DNA of 64,000 bases from Chrysomallon squamiferum (lineage: Eukaryota > Mollusca > Gastropoda > Neomphalida > Peltospiridae). Below, one piece after another: positions 63,861-64,000 of this stretch (position 1 is the first letter of the stretch; each line of letters opens with the position of its first letter). Below the pieces are notes generated by a model. The model was not told the DNA's origin. It did not search any database and worked only from the letters and a program-made list of their open reading frames with translations. The position numbers and the translations under genes are program-made. Location: the NCBI GenBank assembly GCA_012295275.1, contig CM022665.1, positions 33,288,022-33,352,021 of the forward strand. The letters run 5' to 3'.

Positions 63861-63956
63861 AGCAGTGTCAACCGTTCTCAACAACTCGCATTCGATGCTC
63901 ATCAAAGTCAGCATATTTAAACGTTTTTCTCCCATCTAATTTCCGGTACCAGCTGG
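63861..63956 (-). CDS. Possible upstream exon of the ionotropic receptor
   Basis: On the minus strand, after an acceptor-like TGTCTCCCAG, a frame reads WYRKLDGRKTFKYADFDEHR followed by MRVVENG before a stop. A Trp, a Gly and then (L/M)RVV is the pattern at the start of the S1 lobe in glutamate receptors, so it could belong to the same gene. The donor (ACG|GTTGAC) is poor, and no further S1 or M1 exons were found between here and 62564. Confidence 0.2.
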
Positions 63957-64000
63957 GAGACAATTAAGAACACACTAATATTAATATACACACAAATACA

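Overview
This is a eukaryotic nuclear window: very AT-rich, with multi-exon genes, GT-AG introns of roughly 0.2-4 kb, AATAAA signals and many CA/TG, TAA and TC/AC microsatellites and small DNA transposons. The gene set (pyridoxal kinase, a U11/U12 snRNP protein, an MCFD2-like EF-hand protein, a variant ionotropic glutamate receptor) is metazoan. Gene style and repeats suggest an invertebrate, probably a lophotrochozoan such as a mollusc. The phylum is inference. No prokaryotic operon, CRISPR array, tRNA or rRNA gene was seen.

Layout. 1-4.9 kb is dominated by a near-perfect inverted duplication (618-1887 / 3032-4303) around a 1.14-kb spacer, next to a possible first coding exon at 4658-4808 (-). 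4.9-10 kb holds no recognisable gene. 10014-21667 (-) is a complete ten-exon pyridoxal kinase gene with a DIRS-like RNase H remnant in its last intron. It is head-to-head with 22208-31755 (+), a complete nine-exon gene for a 313-residue protein whose only recognisable domain is an SRA/YDG 5-methylcytosine-reader fold. 32-38 kb is gene-poor and carries a hAT-type element with an 8-bp target duplication, itself split by a second terminal-inverted-repeat element. 38426-43491 (-) encodes an NHL-repeat propeller protein.

47346-48773 (+) is an uninterrupted coding sequence for RNPC3 (U11/U12-65K). 49.2-50.4 kb holds a second copy of the TIR element with an internal triplication. 54551-56754 (+) is an MCFD2-like secreted EF-hand protein with a long Q/N-rich repeat tail. 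A small pogo/Tigger-like MITE sits at 59886-60117. From 62564 leftwards to 61109 (-) lie the last three exons of a variant ionotropic glutamate receptor, whose upstream exons are not resolved or lie beyond the window.

The genes do not form one pathway. The most interesting points are the stand-alone SRA protein with an intact base pocket but a changed finger loop, the uninterrupted RNPC3 coding sequence, the large young palindrome, and a repeat family whose core is inverted between copies and carries AGGTCA half-sites. Exon boundaries were deduced by reading splice sites and checking phase and homology by eye; no alignment or database search was run.
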